From: Sphingobacterium athyrii | GTDB taxonomy: Bacteria > Bacteroidota > Bacteroidia > Sphingobacteriales > Sphingobacteriaceae | DNA: 64,000 nucleotides | Direction: 5' to 3' | Assembly: GCF_003071065.1 (NCBI RefSeq) | Contig: NZ_QCXX01000003.1 | Span: 698,687-762,686 of the forward strand | Shown here: piece by piece, positions 18,001 to 25,720 of the stretch | Numbering within the stretch: position 1 is the stretch's first letter | Layout: the number at the start of each line of letters is the position of its first letter | Made by a program: the position numbers and the translations under genes | The notes under the pieces: generated by a model | What the model was told of the DNA's origin: nothing | Database searches by the model: none | The model's input: only the letters and a program-made list of their open reading frames with translations

Positions 18001-18644
18001 AGTACCTGACCTCGACCGTTCTTGAATTCAATAGTTTTGTTGCCATCTTCATCCGTAACCGTGTTTTTATAGAGTTGAGCAGTACCGTAAGTTCCACCGT
18101 TAAAAGCAATTGATTTAGTCGCGTTGTTCTCCCAAGTTGTTAGAGTGGTAAACTTCTTTACTTCTCCAGCAATATTGGCGTCATAATCAAATTTTACAGG
18201 CTTATCATTCCATGCTATACCAACCTGTTTTTGTTCTAAAACCCTGTCTAATGGCGAATTTTCAAATATTTTTTCAGCATAGATCTTTTCAGATCCATAT
18301 ATAAAAGGTTGAGTAGCATTAGCAAGAGGATTAGAGACAATGGCTCCGTTCAAAGTGTTGGACTGTGGAACGGGGAGATAGTCTTTTACCTGTCTTCCGA
18401 AAGCATCATATTCAATATGGGTCACCACATCTTTCGCTGTAGGAGATGCTTTGACATTCACGACTTGTTTTGGTCTTCCCAGACCGTCTAAATACTGAAC
18501 AGTTTCAGAGGTTTTAGTGGGTTGATTATTTGCATCATAATCAAGATATATTTTTGAATAGACATAATTCTCTGTAGGACTCAACTGTGCATGTGTTGAG
18601 CCACATAAAAATAAAGCCCCTATAGGAATGAGTATTTTTTTCAT
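15030..18644 (-). CDS. RHS-repeat protein with DUF6443-type N-terminus and variable C-terminal domain
   Basis: 1204 residues: signal peptide (MKKILIPIGALFLCGSTHAQ), DUF6443-like region (about 25-120, VQYLDGLGRPKQVV), many YD/RHS repeats, and the RHS-associated core (about 880-965, with NNYYPFGLMHNY, GARFYMPDLGRW and FNNPIRFIDPDG). The roughly 240 residues after the core do not continue the repeats. The last 65 (WKYGETTSSDRYS, then MEKTKIYNY and PPGNKIFR) resemble the end domains of other Bacteroidota RHS proteins and may be a GIY-YIG/URI-like nuclease; this is weak inference. The shell would enclose the C-terminal toxin. Two small genes downstream are candidate immunity genes. Confidence 0.85.
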   Translation of the reverse strand: MKKILIPIGALFLCGSTHAQLSPTENYVYSKIYLDYDANNQPTKTSETVQYLDGLGRPKQVVNVKASPTAKDVVTHIEYDAFGRQVKDYLPVPQSNTLNGAIVSNPLANATQPFIYGSEKIYAEKIFENSPLDRVLEQKQVGIAWNDKPVKFDYDANIAGEVKKFTTLTTWENNATKSIAFNGGTYGTAQLYKNTVTDEDGNKTIEFKNGRGQVLLVRKVLSATESADTYYVYNKYNQLAFVVPPKAIQDLEKEGFADGEEMYSGVLSHLCYEYRYDGKNRLVEKKVPGKGWVHMVYDKADRLVATQDANQEPFKKWLFTKYDQFGRVLYTGISIDNGDRNAVQSWITNTYGINTETAGTYTQSGMQIPYGNTAYPQNIESILSVNYYDTYPSGTPSFTPTLSNAGLLTDNPTSEVSTKSLATASYVKNIEEDNWTKNYTWYDTKGRAIGSHSINHLGGYTKTESELDFSGTPKIVITKHKRLDSDTERVITENFTYDHQNRLLTHTHQVDNNPVEYLAQNMYNELSQLEYKKVGGAVSGSGLQQIDYLYNIRGWMTQINNPNDLSGGDLFGYKIRYNEREGLETPDALDGTLQVKPKFNGNIAEVDWKTATQENEPLKRYGYVYDGLNRLQAGFYQKAGSEASKEYFEKIEYDLNGNITRLKRSEGVLQNGTALQVDNLKYDYIGNRLVKIADEQQNPSGYPYFVNPNVIEYDNNAANGNGNMTKHLDKGISSIQYNYLNLPKQISQNAQLTNYVYRADGVKVKKLFGDIETNYLDGFQYKSTMPSEVNSDGGVVIIDPNEVAEMKLRIIPTSEGYFDALSNKYIYNYTDHLGNVRLSYSDTNKDGIVQPRQYHVSECSGNWNPPFELPICIDYWKPGEIVQVNNYYPFGLMHNYTVTTQNAYQYKYNGKELQETGMYDYGARFYMPDLGRWGVVDPLAEETRRWSPYAYAFNNPIRFIDPDGRSNSDWVRLQLGETIYDSRVTSQSEAETAYGKGAKHIAPGSAEASYTASDGNSYQLGDHGFVLKNGTEISGGVDFADYRVDTSGERLKEGLVYSSLTLSRGAGNPALAVAALGTLGIYATASVIEKMKFEMTRIDEKPDGPTGHQYSLRATADGEYPVMTSGSPVPTSTTHLSSGQIWKYGETTSSDRYSDAQLRQVGPGVRQVNEFSGTQRQIKMMEKTKIYNYFFQNGALPPGNKIFR

Positions 18645-18653
18645 ATTGATGTT

Positions 18654-21600
18654 TTAGGGTTTATAGTTGTAGTTGAATTCTTTTAATAGTTTACCTGTTA
18701 CATCCTTGATGTTTTGTAATCTGTTGGCAGAATCGTATTTATAAATCTCTCTGATCCCCGATGGTGGAGTGATACTTGTTACTCCTACTAATGGATCATA
18801 AGTATATGTAGTTAACTGTGCATTTTGTAATGAAGACTCTTTTCTGAAAATATCTAATTTACCTATCAAAGTCTGCTCGGTACCCGCATCAATATCCGCA
18901 TTTGATGCCGAAATAATATCTGCTGCCAACGCATTTGCTACAGCATATGATACTCCAGTTACTTTTGCGATAGGTTGGGTAGAATTGTAGCCCCAGATAA
19001 TAGATGTCACAATACCATCTTTTGTTGTGTATTGCAAAATATTTCCTTTAGAGTCGTACTGGTCATAAATAACTTCTGTTGAGGCTGTATTTTGAACATC
19101 ATAAGAGATCACAGATAAAGGCAGCACTAAATTTCCAGTTTGAGCAGTTGGCAAAGCTGTTGGATAGATTGTTTCTATTTTTGACAAGGTTTCAGTTGTA
19201 TTTCCAATAGTTTCGGTGTTTATTGTTTCCAATGGAAGGCTAATGATGTTCCTGTTGATCAAAAGTTGATTTCCTTTTTCAATTGCGTATGAGTATTTAC
19301 TAGTTTGGCTGGAGTTATCTGGAAAAGTCGTTTTTTGACTTGTTAAATTACCTATAGAATCAGGTTGATTCAAATTAGCGTAAGTATAATCAGTTGTTGT
19401 TACAAGAGTTTGTCCTCCAACAAACTTAGATTTGGAGATGCTTGAAGGACCTGGATTATATAATGATAATATGGCTTTATAGGTTAAGTTATATTGACCG
19501 GGATTATACCCTTTTGTTTGCACCACTGGGTAGTATAGAGGCTGTACAATTGAATATAAAGGGTTGTGAAATGAAAAACTCCAATCTGAAGAACTCCCTA
19601 ATCTTTCATGAACAGCATGTCCATATATTACTCCCCAATATTGTTTTTGATTGTAATAAATATTATATGCATAATCTTCCGAATCTACTAATTTAAAAAT
19701 TTGGTTTTCATGAGCATAATTTTTAACTGATAATAATAATCCATTATATGTACCTCTTTCATCTTTAAGTTCAAATGGTTTGTAATGAAAAGAGTAATCT
19801 CTCTTATAGCGTATGGATTGTTGAGAACTTGTAATTTCAGTATGATATGGCCTAAAATCAAAGGGTTCTGCCCTCATCGAGGTTTTAATAAATAAATATT
19901 GAGGTTCTGTGTAAGTAGGTGTTGGAGCTTCAAGCCCTCTTCCAAACGCAAAAACATGACTGTAGACAAGGGTCGGAGCAACATTATACTCATATTCTTT
20001 TTTTATTATATTAACATTATTTTGTTGGGTTTCAGTTACTTTTTTGTAACCAATAAAATTATCGTCATATAGAGCATGGTTTCTTATCAATATATAAGCA
20101 TTCAGACCATTTGTATCCTCCGGATCATAAAATTGTGAACCCGGAACCCCATTACTTCTTTTTCTTAAATCAAATAAATTTGGTCTTTCTGTTAGATATC
20201 CCCATGATTTATTTGGATTATTCTCATCATGATAAGAATAATCCGTTGCATAGACTCCTCCTTCATTATCTCTGTTAATAATCGATTTTATTCGTAGACC
20301 TCCCGCATAATTATAGCTATTAGTACTGTTCATAAAAAAAGATATTTTTGATGCACTGAGGTCATTTTGGAAAGATGTTACGGGATCATACGTATTACTT
20401 TCATATATGAATTCAGAAGATCCTTTTGTAGGATAAATAATCTTTTTAAGAAGCATTGAATTGGTGACTGATGGATTCACATTTCGATTACTTCCTGGTA
20501 TATGGACTGTTGTTTCAGTTCCTGTATAATAAGTAACCATCGAGTTACCACTAGAATTAGGTACAGTCAAATCAAAATCAGGAAAAAGATGTGGATTATT
20601 ATTTACTCCGTTAAAATAGCCCCAAAGATCGACAGCTGTCGAGTTCTTAGCAGGTACATTTTGATCATAATACTCAAAATTTTGGGAGCTTATTAGATTA
20701 TTATCTCTATCCAATATTTGAACTGAAGTAAGTTTTAATCTATTATTCAAATATTTTTGTCTTTCTGCAAACCCGTTCATGTTTTGTTGCCACTCACCTA
20801 AATCAGTCAATACCGAATTATAATTTGCAACAAAGTATTCATAATTTAATTTGATTGTTTGAATCAAAGCGTTCTTATTATCTTTTATGAAAATTTTTGA
20901 TATTTTCTTATCCTGATAAATGTCTTCTCTGTTTTCATATTCAAATTCTATGATGCCTTGAGGAAACTGTATTTTCTTAACTAATTTAGATTTAAAATAT
21001 TGCAGACCTTCATACGTTTTACTCTCACCAAATGGAAATGTGCCACAAGGCGAAAGCCCATTTAAACCACCACAGTCGTTATATAGACTAACGGGCATAC
21101 CTGCATAGTCATATAAATTGTAAGATGGAACTGTTTCCAGAATGTCATAAGTAAATTTGATCTCATTACCTGTTCTGGTTTTAATTTTACTTACATACCA
21201 AGCATTATCAATATAAGTCGGAAATAAACCTGTATAATGATATCTTTCAAAATCATCAAATGTATAGGTAGTGCCTTCCTTATCTATAATTTTCATTTTT
21301 TTCATAGTAGCCTGGCCTAAATAGTCTAGAGAATCTAAAACTTCAATTTTCAAATTATCTTGCAATTTTTCCAAAATTGGTTTTTTATTTCTAGCGAATA
21401 TAAATTTCCCTGAAAATTTTGGAATACTATAGCTAAAGTTATCAGGCTGAAAATCGATATTTTCCCTAGTGTAATAGCTATTGTTTGTATATTCATCCAG
21501 TTTATAGTCAGTGGGCATAATCCGAGTGTCCAAACCTAGTTTTAACTGGCTTTGAGGACCATGCATATAACCTGTAAAATCTGGAACCAGACTTCCATTA

Positions 21601-22007
21601 TTTGCTCTTGCATTAAAATACTTACCGTTTGCATTAACACTACCGACGGCAGAAGATGTCGGATTTCCAATAAAATCATCTTGTCCAATCATAGACCTGC
21701 TAATAAGCCCAGGAAATCCCAAGCTCCACCCTAAACCAACTCGTGTTGCTTCTTCTTTTACTTTGATTCCTCGGGTATTGTAATTTAAAGAAATAGGAAA
21801 TTCAAAATCACCTTCTTTAATAGTGTATATTGGAATGGAAACATTTGCAAGGCCAGAATAAGGTGTTACAGGAACTTGACCATAGGTTTGAATTTTAGTA
21901 ACATCAGGTGATGTTGGATATGTTACTGGAGCATATCTATTTGTAGATTGCCCATAAATAATCCCGCATAATAGTACATAAAATAATAAAATTTGTTTCT
22001 TCATCAT
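18654..22007 (-). CDS. Large secreted RHS-like protein
   Basis: 1117 residues with a signal peptide (MMKKQILLFYVLLCGIIYGQ). The N-terminal part (VPVTPYSGLANVSIPIYTIK, then GLGWSLGFPG) resembles the start of SpvB/RHS-shell proteins. The C-terminal 150 residues hold YD-type repeats (YDQYDSKGNILQYTTKDG, YKYDSANRLQNIKD). There is no RHS core and no variable toxin tail. It ends 9 bases before the RHS gene. It is probably a shell or accessory partner of that protein; the pair occurs together in other Bacteroidota (from memory, not checked). Confidence 0.75.
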   Translation of the reverse strand: MMKKQILLFYVLLCGIIYGQSTNRYAPVTYPTSPDVTKIQTYGQVPVTPYSGLANVSIPIYTIKEGDFEFPISLNYNTRGIKVKEEATRVGLGWSLGFPGLISRSMIGQDDFIGNPTSSAVGSVNANGKYFNARANNGSLVPDFTGYMHGPQSQLKLGLDTRIMPTDYKLDEYTNNSYYTRENIDFQPDNFSYSIPKFSGKFIFARNKKPILEKLQDNLKIEVLDSLDYLGQATMKKMKIIDKEGTTYTFDDFERYHYTGLFPTYIDNAWYVSKIKTRTGNEIKFTYDILETVPSYNLYDYAGMPVSLYNDCGGLNGLSPCGTFPFGESKTYEGLQYFKSKLVKKIQFPQGIIEFEYENREDIYQDKKISKIFIKDNKNALIQTIKLNYEYFVANYNSVLTDLGEWQQNMNGFAERQKYLNNRLKLTSVQILDRDNNLISSQNFEYYDQNVPAKNSTAVDLWGYFNGVNNNPHLFPDFDLTVPNSSGNSMVTYYTGTETTVHIPGSNRNVNPSVTNSMLLKKIIYPTKGSSEFIYESNTYDPVTSFQNDLSASKISFFMNSTNSYNYAGGLRIKSIINRDNEGGVYATDYSYHDENNPNKSWGYLTERPNLFDLRKRSNGVPGSQFYDPEDTNGLNAYILIRNHALYDDNFIGYKKVTETQQNNVNIIKKEYEYNVAPTLVYSHVFAFGRGLEAPTPTYTEPQYLFIKTSMRAEPFDFRPYHTEITSSQQSIRYKRDYSFHYKPFELKDERGTYNGLLLSVKNYAHENQIFKLVDSEDYAYNIYYNQKQYWGVIYGHAVHERLGSSSDWSFSFHNPLYSIVQPLYYPVVQTKGYNPGQYNLTYKAILSLYNPGPSSISKSKFVGGQTLVTTTDYTYANLNQPDSIGNLTSQKTTFPDNSSQTSKYSYAIEKGNQLLINRNIISLPLETINTETIGNTTETLSKIETIYPTALPTAQTGNLVLPLSVISYDVQNTASTEVIYDQYDSKGNILQYTTKDGIVTSIIWGYNSTQPIAKVTGVSYAVANALAADIISASNADIDAGTEQTLIGKLDIFRKESSLQNAQLTTYTYDPLVGVTSITPPSGIREIYKYDSANRLQNIKDVTGKLLKEFNYNYKP

Positions 22008-22009
22008 GT

Positions 22010-23608
22010 TTATTTTTTAATCAATTTCGCATTCGCCGTTTTCTCGCTATCGGTTTTTATTACAATCAGATACGCTCCCTGAATGAGGTTCTGTGTATTG
22101 ATCTTCGTTACCTTGTTCTTGGTTTTCAGACTCTGAAGCTGCCTTCCGCCCATATCATAAAGAACAATATCAGCTTCTTTAAAATCAAACCCTACCTCTA
22201 CATAAGCATAATCTGAAACAGGATTAGGATAGATCTTTATATTCTGTTTTTCGATCAGTTGGTCAATCTGCTGATCTCCAAGTTTTACGATCTTCCAGTT
22301 CTCTTTTCCTAATTCTTCCGCACTTGTTCCTGCTAAAACGATCGAACCGTCTTTATTCATTTTCAGATCAGAAAGCCTTTCCTCTTTCTTTCTCGATTCT
22401 CCTTTTACATGTTTTCTCCACTGCTCGTTTCCGTCATTGTCGATATACAGCATCCAGAATGTTTCATCGTCCGCTTCAATTCTTCCTTCCGCCTGAGTGT
22501 AGCCTCCAAGTAAAACTCCTTTCGAATTCTTTCCATCTCCAGTGTTGATCACATTCATTCCCATCAGGATATCACGGTTCTTAAAGTTGTAAGATTTTTG
22601 CCATTGCTCTTCACCTTTTGTGTTTAAAGAGATTAGCCAGATGTCTGTTCCTTCTTCAATTCCAACGGTTTTGTTTCCTGATTTCTCAGATCTAGATTCT
22701 CCACCAATGATATATCCCGATGAAGTAAAAGCCATTGTTCTCAAATGGTCATCACCTTTACCTCCAAAATTCTTTTCCCATTCTATTTTGTTGTCTTTAC
22801 TAAGCTTTATTACCCAGTAATCCCCTTCGCCGAAATTCTCAGTAGTTTTTGCGTTAAATTGTGCTGTAACAGAATTTTCTTTATCATCACTCGTAGCGGT
22901 TTTATTTCCTGTAGCCGAGCTGCTTCTCGAATAAATACCCAATAAGGCACCTCCGTCAGGTGTTGGAATCATCTTTTCTACTTCATCTAATCCTTTTCCG
23001 CCTAAAACTAATTCTGAAAGTATTTTTCCATTCTTATCAAGCCTTGTTACGGTCACATCTTTCGATCCGAATCCGTTGGCTGCATTCTGAACATTCCCGG
23101 CTACCATAAACCCAAAATCAGCGGTCTGAATCACAGATCTTGCTTCTTCATTCTGAGCTGTTCCTAAAGTCTTTTGCCAGAGTTCATCCCCGAATTCATT
23201 AATTCTGATCAGCCAGATATCGGATCCTCCTTTAGAAGAATCTTTTTTGTCTAAACCTTTTCCTGAATGCGATGTTCCTGCTAAAAGAAATCCACCTTCC
23301 TGCGTAGCAACGGTTGCCGATAAAAAGTCATGGTTCTGTCCCGAGAAATACTTTTCCCAAACCTCTTCTCCTTGTTGATTGAGTTTGACTAAATGAAAAT
23401 CATAGCCGTTGTTTTGTTTGTTTTCGGAACTGATTTTTTTAGATTGAATCGAGCTTCCAGTAATAAGGTATTGTTGATCGACCGTTGTGGTGACTTGTGA
23501 GAGAAAATCCTGAGTAGAGGACTTAATATCCTTCTGCCATACTACATCCTGAGCGCAGAGCAAAGAAACACTACCGATTAGCAGTATACTCAAATAGAGC
23601 TTTTTCAT
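22010..23608 (-). CDS. T9SS-secreted protein with propeller-like repeats
   Basis: 532 residues from ATG 23608, where the signal peptide starts (MKKLYLSILLIGSVSLLCAQ). About 25-450 is a repeated unit of 50-60 residues with the pattern WLIRINEFGDELWQKTLG ... GGFLLAGTS, as in beta-propeller-like surface proteins. About 455-532 is a type A C-terminal sorting domain (IKIYPNPVSDYAYVEV ... GAYLIVIKTD). It is therefore exported by the type IX system to the surface or medium. It is first in the operon with the two RHS-like genes, with 2 bases to the next gene. Whether it helps deliver the RHS protein is unknown. Confidence 0.88.
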   Translation of the reverse strand: MKKLYLSILLIGSVSLLCAQDVVWQKDIKSSTQDFLSQVTTTVDQQYLITGSSIQSKKISSENKQNNGYDFHLVKLNQQGEEVWEKYFSGQNHDFLSATVATQEGGFLLAGTSHSGKGLDKKDSSKGGSDIWLIRINEFGDELWQKTLGTAQNEEARSVIQTADFGFMVAGNVQNAANGFGSKDVTVTRLDKNGKILSELVLGGKGLDEVEKMIPTPDGGALLGIYSRSSSATGNKTATSDDKENSVTAQFNAKTTENFGEGDYWVIKLSKDNKIEWEKNFGGKGDDHLRTMAFTSSGYIIGGESRSEKSGNKTVGIEEGTDIWLISLNTKGEEQWQKSYNFKNRDILMGMNVINTGDGKNSKGVLLGGYTQAEGRIEADDETFWMLYIDNDGNEQWRKHVKGESRKKEERLSDLKMNKDGSIVLAGTSAEELGKENWKIVKLGDQQIDQLIEKQNIKIYPNPVSDYAYVEVGFDFKEADIVLYDMGGRQLQSLKTKNKVTKINTQNLIQGAYLIVIKTDSEKTANAKLIKK

Positions 23609-23635
23609 TATTCGTATTTTAAGTAAAAATTTTTG

Positions 23636-23643
23636 CAAAATTA
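23636..23643 (-). promoter_or_regulatory. Candidate -7 element of the T9SS/RHS operon
   Basis: On the minus strand this reads TAATTTTG, an exact match to TAnnTTTG, 27 bases upstream of ATG 23608. No convincing -33 element is visible. Confidence 0.45.
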
Positions 23644-23665
23644 AACACATGGTTACAATTATTTC

Positions 23666-23702
23666 TCAGGGAAAACCCTGAATTTATTTTGCGAAAATAA
23701 AT
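23666..23702. other. Two adjacent hairpins in the divergent intergenic region
   Basis: TCAGGG-AAAA-CCCTGA (23666-23681) is followed at once by ATTTATTTT-GCG-AAAATAAAT (23682-23702), both perfect. They lie upstream of the T9SS/RHS operon, in a 502-base gap (23609-24110) in which I see no gene. Confidence 0.45.
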
Positions 23703-24071
23703 CTGACAAACGACAAAACTTGACGTGTTAAAAAAAAGAAAATAGATAGATTAGATTATTTTTTTGGATCGAAACAGTTCATAAAGCTCTTTTATAGTGC
23801 ACTTTATATTGGAAATATGCAACTAAAAGCATGTAGTGTGATTTATAACTTTAATTTAGAAACGAGGCATGAGTACTTCTTGGCTCAGGAACAGCAATTG
23901 ATGACTTCATAACTCCATTCAAAAAAAGACTGACTAGCAGTAGCAGCGATTTTCAAAATCCTTACTATATATTAGTATTGTATAAAATCTATTTAATGCA
24001 ATTCTATTCAAGCAAATACTCTTTTTATTGCAAATCCAGCACAAAACATGACCCATTTAATAAATTATAGT

Positions 24072-24079
24072 TAATTTTG
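24072..24079 (+). promoter_or_regulatory. Candidate -7 element of the second sigma operon
   Basis: TAATTTTG matches TAnnTTTG exactly, 31 bases upstream of ATG 24111. No good -33 element is seen, as is common when an activator or ECF sigma is used. Confidence 0.45.
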
Positions 24080-24110
24080 TGTAATACAAGTCCTTCTCAA
24101 AACCTAGACA

Positions 24111-24626
24111 ATGACTTTCTTTTCTAACAATCTAAACCATGCCGAGGATATGTTTCAAAAAATGTATGAGACATATAGGGTACGTGTTTTTGATTATATA
24201 GCAGGAAAGGTAAAGGATAGAGACGACACTTGTGATATCATGCAAAATGTGTTTTTTCATTTATGGCTCTATAAAGAATCACTAGATATCAATACGGAAA
24301 ATATAATATTTAAAACCTGCAACCAGGAAATTTCAAACTTCTTTGCACTAAAGAAGAAACAACCTTCAATAAGCAACAGCCAAAATATCGAAATTCCGGA
24401 CGAATCAGCCGATCAGTTAAAAGAGCAATACGATAAAGAGGAACAATTAAACACGATACAAATTAATATTGAATTGCTTCCAGCACCCAGAAAACAAATT
24501 CTGACAATGAATAAGCTCGAAGGGATCTCTCAGGAGAAAATTGCTGACCGATTGAATCTTTCCAAAAAAGCTGTTAAAAAACAAATCTCAAAAGCTATTC
24601 TATTTCTTAGAGAATCAGCAAAATAA
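24111..24626 (+). CDS. ECF RNA polymerase sigma factor
   Basis: 171 residues. Region 2 is at about 12-80 (VRVFDYIAGKVKDRDDTCDI, VFFHLWLYKE) and region 4 at about 120-168 with a helix-turn-helix (GISQEKIADRLNLSKKAVKK). It opens the second sigma-FecR-SusC-SusD operon and should respond to the paired receptor. It is only distantly similar to the sigma factor at 8232-8816, so the two loci are probably not a recent duplication. Confidence 0.92.
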   Translation: MTFFSNNLNHAEDMFQKMYETYRVRVFDYIAGKVKDRDDTCDIMQNVFFHLWLYKESLDINTENIIFKTCNQEISNFFALKKKQPSISNSQNIEIPDESADQLKEQYDKEEQLNTIQINIELLPAPRKQILTMNKLEGISQEKIADRLNLSKKAVKKQISKAILFLRESAK

Positions 24627-24728
24627 TTCTTAAAAAAAGTTAAACTCTCTTAAAAAGCGTTAATTTTTGTTTCCAAGGGGGGGCCTTTTTTCTACTTCTT
24701 CGGTAATATATAATAAAGACCCTTTATT

Positions 24729-25559
24729 ATGAATGATAAAGAAAACCGAATTGACCCTCTTTCTGATCAGGAAGCTAAAGAAATGTGGCAGGATATCCTA
24801 TCCCGCATACGAATTCATGAAGCTAAGAAACGAAAAACGAAAGTTATCCAATTTTCGTGCGCCATAGCTGCAACTATTCTCTTATTAATAGGCGGTATCC
24901 TAACCTACAGATTGTATTTATCACCGGATGTGTATTATGCGATGGAAAACAGTATAATGATTACATTAAAAGATGGCTCTCAAATTACTCTTTCTAAAGG
25001 TGCAAGATTGACCGTCGAGAAATCATTTCCCTCAGATACACGTGATGTAATACTTGAAGGTGATGCTTTATTCAAAATAACCAAATCTAAAGAACACCCA
25101 TTTATTGTGCATGGAAATGGATATAGGACGAAAGTACTTGGAACGGTTTTCAAGATCACACAGACAGAAAAAACGTTTAATGTTGACCTTTATGAAGGAA
25201 AGGTGCAGGTTGTTAAAAATGAAACACCAAAAGAAGTTTTCGTTTTGCATCCCGAGGAAACCTTTTCTAATATGGGCTCTCCAAGAGTAGTAACTATTTC
25301 AGCTACCAACAAAGAAACAAAGAAAGTAAAGAGTGCTACTGCTACCCTGTCATTCACTAACATGCCGTTATTGGAAGCTGTCACTATTGTTGAAAAAACT
25401 TACGGAATAAAAATTAATTATCCCGCTGACCAAGCTACTTCGGTAATTTCAGTTAACATGGAAAATACGACTGCGGACAATATGGTAAAGTTTATCGCGG
25501 CCCAACTCGACTTAAATAGTAAAAAAAATAATGAGAAAACATTTGAACTGGAGGAATAG
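24729..25559 (+). CDS. FecR-family anti-sigma factor
   Basis: 276 residues, shorter than the first FecR (393). A short cytoplasmic part (1-40) is followed by one membrane segment (about 41-65, IQFSCAIAATILLLIGGILT), a FecR domain (about 80-190, LKDGSQITLSKGARLTV ... GDALFKITKSKEHPFIVHG) and a C-terminal DUF4974-like part (FTNMPLLEAVTIVEKTYGIK). It passes the signal from the receptor encoded downstream to the sigma factor encoded 102 bases upstream. Confidence 0.92.
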   Translation: MNDKENRIDPLSDQEAKEMWQDILSRIRIHEAKKRKTKVIQFSCAIAATILLLIGGILTYRLYLSPDVYYAMENSIMITLKDGSQITLSKGARLTVEKSFPSDTRDVILEGDALFKITKSKEHPFIVHGNGYRTKVLGTVFKITQTEKTFNVDLYEGKVQVVKNETPKEVFVLHPEETFSNMGSPRVVTISATNKETKKVKSATATLSFTNMPLLEAVTIVEKTYGIKINYPADQATSVISVNMENTTADNMVKFIAAQLDLNSKKNNEKTFELEE

Positions 25560-25637
25560 GCTTTGGTGCCTGATAACTCCTGCGATGATCCCCGACCCCT
25601 AGTTGCCGACAAAGGTTGAATATATTATAAAAAAAGA

Positions 25638-25657
25638 CCGACGGTAGCCCCCGTCGG
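25638..25657. terminator. Hairpin between fecR and susC, second locus
   Basis: CCGACGG (25638-25644), six-base loop, CCGTCGG (25651-25657), with a run of A on the left side. On the + strand there is no U tract after it, so partial termination or RNA stabilisation is more likely than a complete stop. It matches the location of the hairpin at 6940-6963. Confidence 0.55.
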
Positions 25658-25720
25658 CCAAGTATTCACCCTTAATAACACTTAACGGAATTATTAACTT
25701 AATAAATACACTGCAAAAAT

